Shown one piece after another: positions 36,148 through 45,590 of a stretch of DNA of 64,000 bases. Location: assembly GCA_049487715.1 (NCBI GenBank), contig CP150581.1, forward strand, positions 372,001 through 436,000. Reading direction: 5' to 3'. The position numbers were made by a program, and so were the translations under genes. How positions within the stretch are numbered: the stretch's first letter is position 1; the number at the start of each line of letters is the position of its first letter. Under the pieces are notes generated by a model that ran no database searches, was not told where the DNA came from, and was given only the letters and a program-made list of their open reading frames with translations. The stretch comes from Pycnococcus provasolii (Eukaryota; Chlorophyta; Pseudoscourfieldiophyceae; Pseudoscourfieldiales).

Positions 36148-38867
36148 ATGGTACGTGAATGGATGAATGTCCGCGGTGTCTCGCTGTTTCTTGTATGTGA
36201 ATGTGGTGGTGGTGGTGGTGTCAGCGGTGGTGGTTGCGGTTTGTCATGTGTTCTTTTTTTCTGTAGTAGGAATAGGGATATGCGGGCCTGTTTCTTTTCC
36301 TTCTTGCTTGGAGCGAGTTATTGGCGGAAGGTGGAGGAGGCCACGACCTGAATGTTCATGTTTCGTGTTTTTCTTCGTGGTGTTCATTGGCCATGTAGCA
36401 CCTTGCTGTACCTTAACAAGCGGCACTTTTCTGACTCACACACACACAAAAAAAAAATACATACAAATAACACGTACGTAACATCTGACGATCCATGCAG
36501 GAGGATGACGGCGACCTGTACACGGGCTACGCGCCGGGTGTGGCGGACGCCGCTGTCACGGATACCCAACAACCCACGGCGCAGAACGCGTTCTCCGGAC
36601 GGCCTGGGTCAGGCATGGCAAGTCGAAGTGGCATGCCCGGAACGGGAACACTCGTCGGAGGGGAGGATGGACGGCCTATGACCTCCAACAAGGGATCCGG
36701 ATACAAAAGTGCGCCAAAAACAGCAAGTCGAAGAGGCGCAGCCGGTGGCTTCGACCCGCTCGGAGGGAGTGGGCCGACGGGACCCGCGCTGCCGACGAGC
36801 GGGCCACTCCAGAAGAGAAGCGAAAGCGGGCCGGAGGAGATGTGCAGAGATACCGAACGCAAGGTCAACACTCTCCTCGAGGAAAGCACGCAGTGCGCGC
36901 GCGACGGCGACCTCGGCATGGCACTCGAAAAAGCAAAGGAGGCGGGAAAGAAGGAACGCCTGCTCGTCAAGCAGCGCGAACAGCACGGGCTGCAGGACTC
37001 GCAGAACATAGACCTGACATATGCCGTGTGCTTCAACCTTGCCGTCATGTACCAGAAAAATGCGCTGTATGCCGAGGCGCTGCAAACGTACACGCACGTC
37101 ATTCGCAACAAGCAGTTTGGACACGCGGGACGCCTGCGCGTGAACATGGGAAACTGCTACTTCGAGCAGAGGAGGTACCCGAACGCCATCAAGATGTACC
37201 GCATGGCGCTCGACCAGGTGCCGTCGACGGCAAAGGAGGTTCGGTTTCGCATCATGCGCAACATTGGACACGCGTTTGCCAAGCTTGGGCAGTACCAGGA
37301 TGCCTTGCACAGCTACGACGCGGTGATGGAGGCTTGCCCAGATCATGCGACGGGGTTCAACCTCGTCGTCTGCTGCTACGCGCTCGGCGATCGTGAGAAA
37401 ATGAAGCAGGCATTCATGCAGCTTCTCAGCGTTCCTGCGCCGTTCGAAACGGATGATTCCGGCGAGACGGACGTGGAGCTCGACACGCCGATGCACTCGG
37501 ATGATCTGCACGACGAGATGAGAAGGCAGAAGATCCTTGCGCACCGCCTGGCGATATCCGCCGCGCGTCTGATTGCACCGAGCATCTTACCCTCCACCGG
37601 AACGGATCCAGGGTACGAGAAAGGCTACGACTGGTGTGCGCAGCAGATCAAGGATGCGAGTATGTCGCAGCTCGGCGCGGAGGTGGAGATGGCGAAGGCG
37701 ATCGCCCACCTCGAGAGGCGCGACTTCGAGAGTGCCGTCAGCGAGCTCAAGAAGTTCGAGAAGAAGGAGCTTGCACTGCGCACGCGTGTCGCAACGAACC
37801 TGAGCTTCCTGCACTTTCTCGAGGGCAACGTGGACGAGGCGCAGAAGTACGCCGACACCGCGGTGGACTACGACCGCTACAATGCCAACGCGCTCGTGAA
37901 TCAGGGCAACTGCGCGTACGCGCGCGCCGACTTCGCCGCGGCCAGGAACGCGTATCTTGAGGCTGTCGGCGTGGAAGCTGACTGCGCTGAGGCTATCTAC
38001 AATCTCGGACTCGCGCACGGTAAGCTCGGCGACTGGCAGGCTGCACTGCACGCATTTTCCAAGCTGAATCGACTCGTGCCGAAGAGCGTTGAGACGTTGT
38101 ACCAGGTGGCAGCTTGCTACGACGCTCTTGGACAGTTTCGCCAGGCTCTTAAGTGGCTCGACGTTCTCGCGACGATGGTTCCACACGACCCAGGCATTCT
38201 CGCATTCATGGGGAGCATACACTCAAAGACCGGCGACGAGGGGCGTGCTCTGCACTACTACAGCGAGGCGCATCGCACGTTCCCCGTGAATATGGACGTC
38301 ATCAGCTGGCTTGGCGCGTATCACGTCAAGAACGAGGTGTACGAGAAGGCGATCCCGTACTTCGACCTTGCAAGTCGCATTCAGCCGAGCGAGGTGAAGT
38401 GGCAGCTTATGGTGGCATCATGCTACCGCCGCGTGGGCAACTACGCGCTGTCGATGAACAAGTACCGCGACATTCACAAGCACCACCCGCACAACGTCGA
38501 ATGCCTGCGATACCTCGTGCACCTGTGCACGGACCTCGGCCTGAAGGAGGAGGTGCACGAGTACGTGGTGAAGCTGAGAAAGGCGGAGCGATTGGCGGCA
38601 GAGGTGGCGGCTGCCCCAGCCGACGGACCTGGAGCTGGGGAGTTCATGCCCGCGGGCTGGAGCGAAGATCGGGGCGGCGGCGCAGGATTGAGCGACTTTG
38701 CCATGACGGCGCCACCGGCTGCGGAGCCGCCTTCGCCGTTCCAGGCGCCGCACAAGGAGCAAAGGCTCGCTTCAGGCGCCGGAGAGCCGGCACCAGGCGG
38801 CGGAGGTGGCGGCGACGAGTGGGGCAACGAGGTTCTCGGAGACGACCTTCTTCCCGGCTTTGACTGA
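36148..38867 (+). CDS. IFT88: Intraflagellar transport protein 88 (spliced)
   Basis: IFT88 is a core IFT-B subunit needed to build cilia. Splicing 36150 to 36501 gives M-EDDGDLYTGYAPG, matching the family start EDDLYSGY. The 789-residue product has an N-terminal disordered part (1-115), then about ten to fourteen TPRs: FNLAVMYQKNALYAEALQTY, MGNCYFEQRRYPNAIKMYRMA, NIGHAFAKLGQYQDALHSYD, an inter-TPR region (DVELDTPMHSDDLHDEMRRQ), a second TPR block to about 700 (LGAYHVKNEVYEKAIPYFDLA) and a Gly/Pro-rich tail ending LGDDLLPGFD. The first exon codes only for the initiator Met. ATG at 36495 inside the acceptor region could be a start if unspliced. Confidence 0.95.
36151..36500 (+). other. IFT88 intron after an ATG-only exon
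   Basis: The intron begins GTACGTG right after the ATG at 36148-36150 and ends CTGACGATCCATGCAG, with a CTGAC branch-like word 16 bases from the acceptor. It is 350 bases long and contains CA and TG repeats. The retained form can still start at the ATG at 36495. Confidence 0.75.
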
Positions 38868-39068
38868 CCTTAGCTTTTTTAAATATATAACAACAGCGTT
38901 CTTAATTCTTAATTCTTAATTGTTAATTGTCTCTCTGTGGCAATACTAGGTATAAGTATGGTAAACGGTGTGAATGGACGACCGCTGAAACTCTATTACG
39001 TTACAAAACATGTTTCTTTGATTGTACTGTACTTACGATACGTTTGCTCCGTCCTATGCGCCGCCGCG

Positions 39069-39599
39069 TCATCTGCCCCATTTCCTCTCCTTTCTTTCGC
39101 GTTTTTCTCTCGCTTTTTTCTCCGCCGCCGTCTCCGGTCTCTCCTTCTCCGTCGGCGTGAAGACGTAAGGCGCAATGATGTACTTCCAAGCTAGGTAGAG
39201 TCCGAACACCGGCGGCAAAAGCATGAGTGCGTGAAACCACGTGCTGATGGTAGCGAGTGCCATAGCGGCAACGGATATGTAGAGTCCGTCGTGCGCGTAG
39301 CTGATTGCGCCTCCCGTTCCCGCTCTCGCCTTGACGTCAGTTCCTGCGTCGATGATTTCGCCCGAGGGACTGACGAGCGGCTTGGCGGCGGCAGCGATGT
39401 AGAGGTAGCACGTCGTTGCCAAAGCGAGCTCGCAAGCCAGTGCTATCATAACGCTATAACTTGTGCTATAGGTACTACTACTCCGAGTGAAATAGAACTT
39501 GAGCACTTGCACAAGTAGGCTCGCCCCTACAGTTATAAGCAGCAAGCGCGTGTGTGCCTTGTTGCTCTCATGGATACGCTTGCGAGACGCGCCCGCCAT
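39069..39599 (-). CDS. TMEM208: TMEM208/SND2-like ER membrane protein
   Basis: The 176-residue product starts ATGGCG and has four hydrophobic segments in the TMEM208 pattern: ESNKAHTRLLLITVGASLLVQ, VMIALACELALATTCYLYIA, GLYISVAAMALATISTWFHA and LLPPVFGLYLAWKYIIAPYV, then a basic Lys/Arg/Glu tail (EKKAREKRERKERKW). SND2 (the fungal homologue) belongs to the SRP-independent targeting route for tail-anchored and other proteins into the ER. The overall length and the acidic loop before TM3 fit the family. Divergent from the TFIIA gene across a 190-base promoter. Confidence 0.85.
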   Translation of the reverse strand: MAGASRKRIHESNKAHTRLLLITVGASLLVQVLKFYFTRSSSTYSTSYSVMIALACELALATTCYLYIAAAAKPLVSPSGEIIDAGTDVKARAGTGGAISYAHDGLYISVAAMALATISTWFHALMLLPPVFGLYLAWKYIIAPYVFTPTEKERPETAAEKKAREKRERKERKWGR

Positions 39600-39682
39600 G
39601 ACGAACGTACGTCCGGCGTGGAGAATGAGAACGAAACGGGGAACGCGCCAACCCCTAAACTAACCTGAAAGGAGAGGGCTAA

Positions 39683-39738
39683 TTAGGGTTTTATTATTGG
39701 CTGTTTCCTCGGCTAATAAAACCCTAAAACCTTTAGGG
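39683..39738. repeat. Nested inverted telo-box repeats in a divergent promoter
   Basis: TTAGGGTTTTATTA at 39683-39696 is the exact reverse complement of TAATAAAACCCTAA at 39714-39727. A second inverted repeat, CCCTAAA (39722-39728) with TTTAGGG (39732-39738), overlaps the right arm. They sit midway between start codons at 39599 and 39789, giving each gene the same motif in the same orientation. Confidence 0.85.
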
Positions 39739-39788
39739 TGGCTCGGCTCATTCTTATTTTTATTTCTTTCCCAACACCACAAACAAAC

Positions 39789-40483
39789 ATGGCGCCACCA
39801 CCAGGATCTGACCCTCCTCCTGCCCCTCCTGCTGTCTCAGGAGGACTTCACTTCTCCGCACACGCGTCGTATTTGAATGTCATCAACCACGTCATTGCAA
39901 GTCTTCGTCCGGTGTTCTTCCAAGAAGGGGCGGGGGAACTCGAACTCGACATGCTGAAAAAAACCTGGATGTTGAAAATCGAACAAGCAGGAATCGCACC
40001 TGCGCCTGGGGCGACGGCGACAACGACTCCTGCGATCACTCATGCAGCTGCAGTCCCTCCTAACTCAGGGTCTGTGCCAGAAACGGTGCCTCAGTCGGCG
40101 CCTTTGTCTTCCGCGGCGCCGGATACAAGCGCACACGCGCTGGCAGCGGCGACACAGCCGTCGGAGGAACCGCAGAAGGAGGCAGCGGCGGCGGCAGCGC
40201 GGCGGGAACGAAGCGCAAACGGGAAGACGAGGACGCCGGAGGGGAAGGGGCTGCAGCAACGGCTGCTGCAGAAGACGACGACGGCGACGGCGACGACTTG
40301 AATAGCGACGACGACGACGACGACGACGAGGCTGCCCTCGCGACGAAGGACCTCTTGCTTGCGCAGTACGAAAGCGTTCACCACGCCAAAGGCAAGTGGC
40401 GCATCGCGTTAAAGGCTGGCGTCGTGCACGTGAACGGCCGCGACGTCCCATTCTCTACGGCGAAGGCTGAGTTGCAGTTCTAG
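39789..40483 (+). CDS. TOA1: TFIIA large (alpha/beta) subunit (one frame break)
   Basis: TFIIA stabilises TBP on TATA promoters. The N-terminal frame (ATGGCG at 39789) carries the four-helix-bundle part ASYLNVINHVIASLRPVFF, then LELDMLKKTWMLKIEQAG. The C-terminal frame, one base out, carries KRKREDEDAGGEG, an acidic tract DLNSDDDDDDDEAALATKDL and the beta-barrel part LLLAQYESVHHAKGKWRIAL, VHVNGRDVPFSTAKAELQF. These are the two conserved ends of TFIIA-alpha/beta, in order and at the expected spacing. The swap occurs in the GCAGCGGCGGCGGCA repeat near 40185-40210; a one-base insertion would join them. A microsatellite indel is the simplest reading. Confidence 0.88.
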
Positions 40484-40628
40484 CCTCGAACTGGCCACTT
40501 ACTTTTGTTTGAATGTAATTCTTTTGAAACCAACCAGGAAAAAGAAACCGGGTTGTTACACGCTTCGTGATGCAACACCAAAAAAAGGGAAGGATGAGCG
40601 ACTTTTGTTTCGTGTTTTTTTTTGATCG

Positions 40629-41240
40629 TCAGCTCTTGAATGCGATGTTGATTCGGTTCCTGGGTGGGAAAGCCGTGTCTTCAATTTCGCTCTCGTCGAC
40701 GACGCGCCACTCGCACGCCGCTAGGCTACTGCTGAGTGGACACGTTCCGAGAACTCTGTGGTCGTCCTGTTCTCGTTCGTTGCTGTTTTGCGCGAGACGC
40801 CGCCTCCTTTCCCCGAACATGAACGTCGTCCACGTGCCTTGGTTGACCGGCCCGTCTTGCCCTCCCCACAGCGCTTTGTATTTCTGCTGTTCGATGAGTC
40901 GGTCTCGTTCCGCGAGTTCCCCGAACGGCTGCGCGGGGTCGTGCGTGACGAGCGCCGGGTCACGCAGGTACTCCTTCATTCTCGACACGGGCGGTTTATC
41001 CTCGAATTCGGGCGCACCTGCTTGTGCTTTCTCAGACTTCATCATGCGCTTGAGGAATCCCAGAGGGTTGTTGACACGCGGTCGGTACGGGTCCACCGCC
41101 GTCTCCCCCGGTTTGAGGTCGAGGCGTGCGAACGGGTCGTCGGCGGCACCTGCATATGTCCTGGAGGCATCGCGCGGTGTGAACTCACGCACGGCATCCC
41201 CCTCGGCATCTTCTCTAGTTGTGATAGGACCAGCGGGCAT
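40629..41240 (-). CDS. Hypothetical protein, unrecognised
   Basis: From ATG 41240 the frame codes for 203 hydrophilic residues: MPAGPITTREDAEGDAVREF, ARLDLKPGETAVDPYRPRV, NNPLGFLKRMMKSEKAQ, RDRLIEQQKYKALWGGQDG and a C-terminal strand-like end CEWRVVDESEIEDTAFPPRN. There is no TM and no familiar motif. The frame is open upstream to 41438 but runs through G-rich, probably noncoding DNA. Conserved-looking Trp/Gly/Pro spacing suggests a real protein; its place in the alternating gene series supports that. Confidence 0.6.
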   Translation of the reverse strand: MPAGPITTREDAEGDAVREFTPRDASRTYAGAADDPFARLDLKPGETAVDPYRPRVNNPLGFLKRMMKSEKAQAGAPEFEDKPPVSRMKEYLRDPALVTHDPAQPFGELAERDRLIEQQKYKALWGGQDGPVNQGTWTTFMFGERRRRLAQNSNEREQDDHRVLGTCPLSSSLAACEWRVVDESEIEDTAFPPRNRINIAFKS

Positions 41241-41615
41241 GCCTGATAACTCGCTTGGTGCTTGTGCTTGTGTAGTTTGTTTGTTTGGGATAATGAAAAG
41301 TGCCACGGAGGAAGGGAACGGCGGCGCAAAAAGAAACCCAAAAGCTGTTTGGGTTGGAAAATGCGCACTATTGAACTTGTTTGGGCTCGGGGTCCCAATG
41401 CCCGGGGGGGGGGGTTCGGGGGGATACACCGTTGTCATTTGAGGAAAATAGGAATCATTTGGTTAGGGTTTACGAGAGATGTACTGGGATTAGGGTTACT
41501 GGGTTACTGGGATTAGGGTTACTGGGTTAGGGTTACTGGGTTAGGGTTCTTGAGGGTCTCCTCCGCCCCTGTTGAGTTTTCCGTTTTTGTTCCCTCGTTC
41601 AAAGGTACCTGCGCG
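41241..41615. promoter_or_regulatory. Divergent promoter with ACTGGG-TTAGGG minisatellite
   Basis: Between 41461 and 41548 TTAGGG occurs five times, separated by ACTGGG or ACTGGGA, giving a 14-15 base minisatellite distinct from the pure hexamer arrays elsewhere. It lies 68-155 bases upstream of the ECD start. A G10 run lies at 41403-41412. Confidence 0.85.
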
Positions 41616-43338
41616 ATGTCGGCGGCGGCGGATGCGGATGCTGCGTATGCGGCTTATGCGGCTAAGGCGGAGGAGGAAGTGTGGTGGTGCGCCTCCTCCT
41701 TCTTCTTCTGGTTTGTTATTTGAGAATGCAAATCCATCAGCTTGTCAGTCGTCGTTTGTCGAAGTTTGTATTCTGCCTCCTCCTGGTGCGGTTGCCGTTC
41801 CTGTGGCTGTGGCTGACTCACCTGTCTTACAGAATCATGCGTCGTCCGTCGAACAGATGCGTTCATTTCTTCATACGTGTCTCTCTATCATTGCGTCGCG
41901 GTCATTGGAGCACTGCTGGACGGCTCAGGCACTTACGCTCCACGCATTCGTTCCGCCTTCCATGGCTTCACCCTCTTCGGCTTCGAAGAGAAGAGGATTC
42001 AGGCGTATTATTACGTACCCCGACTACAAACACGCCGACCACGCCGCGGGACAGTCGCCGTACGTAACGGTACCGCACCTGTGGGCAAGCGTGGACACTG
42101 GGGGATGTGTCGACGACGCGTGGGTCGCGCTCGACTTAATCGTCGACATCACAAAGAAAGTACCAGGCGCAATCGCGGCGGTGTGGGATAACGACGGCGA
42201 CTTCGCGCTCATCGAAGCGGCGGACCACCTGCCAACCTGGGCGGACAGCCCGGAAGACACCACAACAAGGTCGTTCGCTTGCGACGGGTCGTGGCGTCTC
42301 GTCTCTCCAGACGACTGCCCGCCGAACGAAGGACTCGACGCCCTTCTGACGTCTGCGCGGTCCAAGCAAGTAGACGTGCCGGAAATCTGGGCGTGCGTGC
42401 AAAAAAGAATACAAATGGCGCGCAAGGATACGGGAAGGGCGCATGCCGCGCACGCCGTCATCCCCGCCGCAACAGAACGGGCAATCAAATCACACCCTTG
42501 GCTGGCTGGCGCGGCGATGGAAGCATTCTTGGCGCGTGGGCCTGACGATATGGTGGCGGGATGCAACATGGCGAAGAGCGGTTGCGGCGACGACAGTACG
42601 GAATTTCAGCAGAAGTTTGTCGCTTGCCGCGTGACAGTGCCGCGCCTCACGTTCGCTCGCTGGCAGGCGCTATCTGGGACCGAATTTGTGCCACCTAGGA
42701 AGAGCGCATGGTGGCATGCGTCGTACGCGACTGGCGCCGTAACTTCTGCAAATTCCAAAGCTGCGAACGCCATGCACCTTGGCATTGCAATCGGGATGGG
42801 CATGGAAATGCTTGCTACCAGTGCAAGAGAAGGCGACGTGGGTGACATGTCGTCTGCCGCTAGCGAACATGGAAAGGATCACAGCGGCGATCCCGTGCGG
42901 CATCTCGACGCAATGGCGCGTGCCCGCAATGCTCCGTCAAGTACAGCTGCGAAAGCACTCTCTGCCTCACCGACCATGGACAGCGATGGCACAGACGTTA
43001 CTCCCAGTTGTGCATGGGGCGACATTCCCGAAATTGCCGCAAGTCTGCGACAAATTCCTCCGGCTGACGAAGAGGACTGGCTTCACGTTTCCGATGCACA
43101 TATGGCGGAGAGAACAAATCATGATGTCAGCATGGAAACGGCGGCTCTTGACACCGCCGCGGTTGCCGACGCCTTCTCAAATTTTGCCGAAACTTCGTCA
43201 GGTTTATCGGGAGGCGAGCCAGGCTTTGATCCCGACTCGTTCGTAAACGAGCTTCGAATGGCACTCGGCGACGACGCTTGGCGCGCTGCTGGTGGTGAAA
43301 TCGATGACGACGACGACGACGACGGCAGCCGTGGTGAA

Positions 43339-43373
<35 letters not shown>

Positions 43374-43521
43374 CAGCCGTGGCGAAGGCGATGATGATGG
43401 CGACAACGACCACAACTTGCTTGAGAATCTGCTGAAGAGCTTTGGCGCGCAAGGCGGACTTCCAGGACCAGTCGGCACATTCGCCAAGATGTTTGGTGGT
43501 CAGCTACCCGACCCTTTGTAA
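41616..43521 (+). CDS. ECD: Ecdysoneless (ECD/SGT1) homologue (possible N-terminal frame break)
   Basis: ECD proteins are nuclear/cytoplasmic factors in pre-mRNA splicing and transcription. Conserved block: VDDAWVALDLIVDITKKVPG, AAVWDNDGDFALIEAADHLP and TWADSPEDTTTRSFACDG, nearly matching DEWF...NDGEFLLIEAADxLPxWL of the family. Later comes RLTFARWQALSGTEFVPPRK and LGIAIGMGMEML; the C-terminal third is acidic, with (GAC)n-encoded Asp tracts and two DDDDDGSRGEGDDD repeats (about 43300-43400). The ATGTCGGCG at 41616 opens an Ala/Asp-rich frame that is one base out with the main frame; the swap would be near 41680. Without it, in-frame ATGs at 41632 or 41956 could start. Confidence 0.82.
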
Positions 43522-43542
43522 CATAAAGCCATTTACATATAC

Positions 43543-44916
43543 TTAAGCACCGCTCTGTTCGAGTGCGACCTTCAACGTGTCAAACTGTTCTACAACTTCC
43601 ATGTCCGCACCCTTCGAGTCGTCGTCGAGACCCTCGAAGATGCGGAATGCGTGGTCATACTGTTGTCTCGCCTTGGCGAATTCGCCGTTGGACGCGAGAG
43701 TGAGAGCGTAGTTGAGGTGGAAGAGGTGGTCGCTCTCCATCTCGATCGCCTTCTCGTACGCCGAGCACGAGTTCTCGAAGTCGTCGAGCTTTGCCAAGGT
43801 GATGGCGAGGTACATGTAGCTCGACGGGAAGTCCGGCTTGAGGTTCACCGACGCGGAGAAGAAGTGGAACGCCGACGCGTACTGGCCGGTGTTCAAGTGC
43901 ACGAGGCCGAGGTTGTAGCTGATGATCCACTCGAACGGGTCGAGGTACAACGCGCGCTTCAGGCACGCGATGCTCGCGATGAAGCGCTGCTTGCCGAAGA
44001 AGCACATGCCGACGTTGTTCCACAGCTGCGCCGAGTTGGGCGTGTGCACCGCGGCGACGCGGTACTTGATGAGTGCGACATCCATGTCGGAGTGGTCCTG
44101 AATGATGGAACCTGCAGCCAAGATCGTCTTCGGGTTCTTCGGGTCGTGCGTCAGCGAGTTGCCAAGGAAGTCGAACGCGCGGTAGTTCTCGCCGAGACGC
44201 AGGTACAGCAGTCCGATGGTGGTCAAGATGTCCGGGTTCTCCGGGCTGAACTCGAGCGCCTCGAGGTAAACGTCGATGGCGCCCTTGTAGTTCTCCATGA
44301 GCGTGTACACCTTGCCCAGCTGCAGGTACGTGCTGTCGTGCCGGTGCAGCTGGTTTGCGCTTCGAAAGTTCTCGATGGCGAGCTCGTAAGCCTTGAGGTA
44401 CATGTAGCACAGACCTGCGTTGTGGTAGATTTCCCAGTCGTCGACGCCGATGCGGTTCGCCTCCTCGTACACGTCTATGGCCGCCTTGTGCTTCCCGAGC
44501 AGGTAGAGCGAGCGCCCGACCTGCTTCAGGTTCGCGATGTTGTGCGGGTTGAGGCACGTCGCCTTCTGGAAGAGCTGCAGCGACTCGGCGATCTGTCCCG
44601 TCTGCCTTTTGATGAGCGCCTTGACGTAGATGGGGTATTCGCAGAGTCCTTCGTACTTGTCGACGGCGTCTTCAATCACCTTGAGGCACTCGTCGAAGTC
44701 CTGCCTGACGTACAGGTTGTGTATGTGCGCGTTGATGGACTCGCGAGGTAGGACGGCACCGTCGCTGTTTGCGTCGTTGAGCTGTGCGGCGTCCGTTCCT
44801 CCTTGTTTGAGTTTCTGACCCGCGGCAGAGACGACAGTGTCCGCCGACGCGCCACTTGAGACGTCCGCGGACGTCGCGAGCACGCCCTCGTCGTCCGACA
44901 CCCCTGTACGCACCAT
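43543..44916 (-). CDS. BBS4: Bardet-Biedl syndrome protein 4 homologue
   Basis: BBS4 is a BBSome subunit that links the coat to dynein/PCM1 cargo traffic in cilia. The 457-residue product has a low-complexity head (1-60) then about ten TPRs in the BBS4 order: HNLYVRQDFDECLKVIEDAV, CEYPIYVKALIKRQTGQIAE, NLKQVGRSLYLLGKHKAAID, WEIYHNAGLCYMYLKAYELA, STYLQLGKVYTLMENYKGAI, ALEFSPENPDILTTIGLLYL, LGNSLTHDPKNPKTILAAGS, AQLWNNVGMCFFGKQRFIAS and PFEWIISYNLGLVHLNTGQY. Identity to animal BBS4 looks very high in the centre. Its stop lies 21 bases from that of ECD. With IFT88 and the kinesin-4, it argues for a functional flagellum. Confidence 0.96.
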   Translation of the reverse strand: MVRTGVSDDEGVLATSADVSSGASADTVVSAAGQKLKQGGTDAAQLNDANSDGAVLPRESINAHIHNLYVRQDFDECLKVIEDAVDKYEGLCEYPIYVKALIKRQTGQIAESLQLFQKATCLNPHNIANLKQVGRSLYLLGKHKAAIDVYEEANRIGVDDWEIYHNAGLCYMYLKAYELAIENFRSANQLHRHDSTYLQLGKVYTLMENYKGAIDVYLEALEFSPENPDILTTIGLLYLRLGENYRAFDFLGNSLTHDPKNPKTILAAGSIIQDHSDMDVALIKYRVAAVHTPNSAQLWNNVGMCFFGKQRFIASIACLKRALYLDPFEWIISYNLGLVHLNTGQYASAFHFFSASVNLKPDFPSSYMYLAITLAKLDDFENSCSAYEKAIEMESDHLFHLNYALTLASNGEFAKARQQYDHAFRIFEGLDDDSKGADMEVVEQFDTLKVALEQSGA

Positions 44917-45590
44917 GGGAGCCTACAAGCGGACGAGGGGCGGGATGGAGGGCCGCGGGAATGGAGGTGCGTTGAACGTGCTTCAAGCTTTCAAGCTGCT
45001 GCGAGTAGCAACACGCCGTCTACGGGTACCACCAGAATGGGACTGGTAATAAGTTTACATACGCATTTGTTTTTCACGCTTGGTTTGTTTGTTTGTTGCC
45101 TGCTTTGCATGCCTGTGAGGCCAACGGTCAAATGAATAAAAACTTTACCCTTCTTTCAGGAGCGCGACGACGACGACGACGACGACGTTGTTCACGCGCA
45201 GACCCTTGTTCTTGTTGTTGTTGTTGTTGTGGTATGAGCAGCTCGTTGTTGCGCATGGTCAATGTGATCGTGCCGCGGTGGCCGTCGTCGTCGTCGCCTA
45301 CAAGGTTTACGTCGCATTCACGCACTCACGTTGGTTACGAAGTGTGGTTATGCGCCATGGTATGAGGCTGTTCACGTGATACTTCTCTGCGCTCTCCAAG
45401 GGTGTGCTGACTTGTGGGTTATTCGTGGTCAATCAAAATCAACGTCGCTGACGATGCACATTTATGCCCTTCAACGCAGTTCTAAGTTTCGCATGCGCAT
45501 TGCGCCCTTTGTTTTTTCACCTGACACATTTGGCACCACCACCACCTCGCTCATCTTCGAAGACTTCTCACTATCAGCTTGGAAAGCACG
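44917..45590. other. Divergent intergenic region, BBS4/MFS
   Basis: Nearly 670 bases with a CGA/GAC repeat at 45163-45186, a TTG/GTT repeat at 45210-45231 and no TTAGGG array. Short open frames here lack any recognisable feature. A 5' exon of the transporter cannot be excluded. Confidence 0.4.

Noticed and set aside
36609-37544. 311-codon minus-strand ORF
   Set aside because: Antisense of IFT88, no recognisable feature.
43651-44751. 366-codon plus-strand ORF
   Set aside because: Antisense of BBS4; periodic Val/Glu pattern derives from TPR codons.
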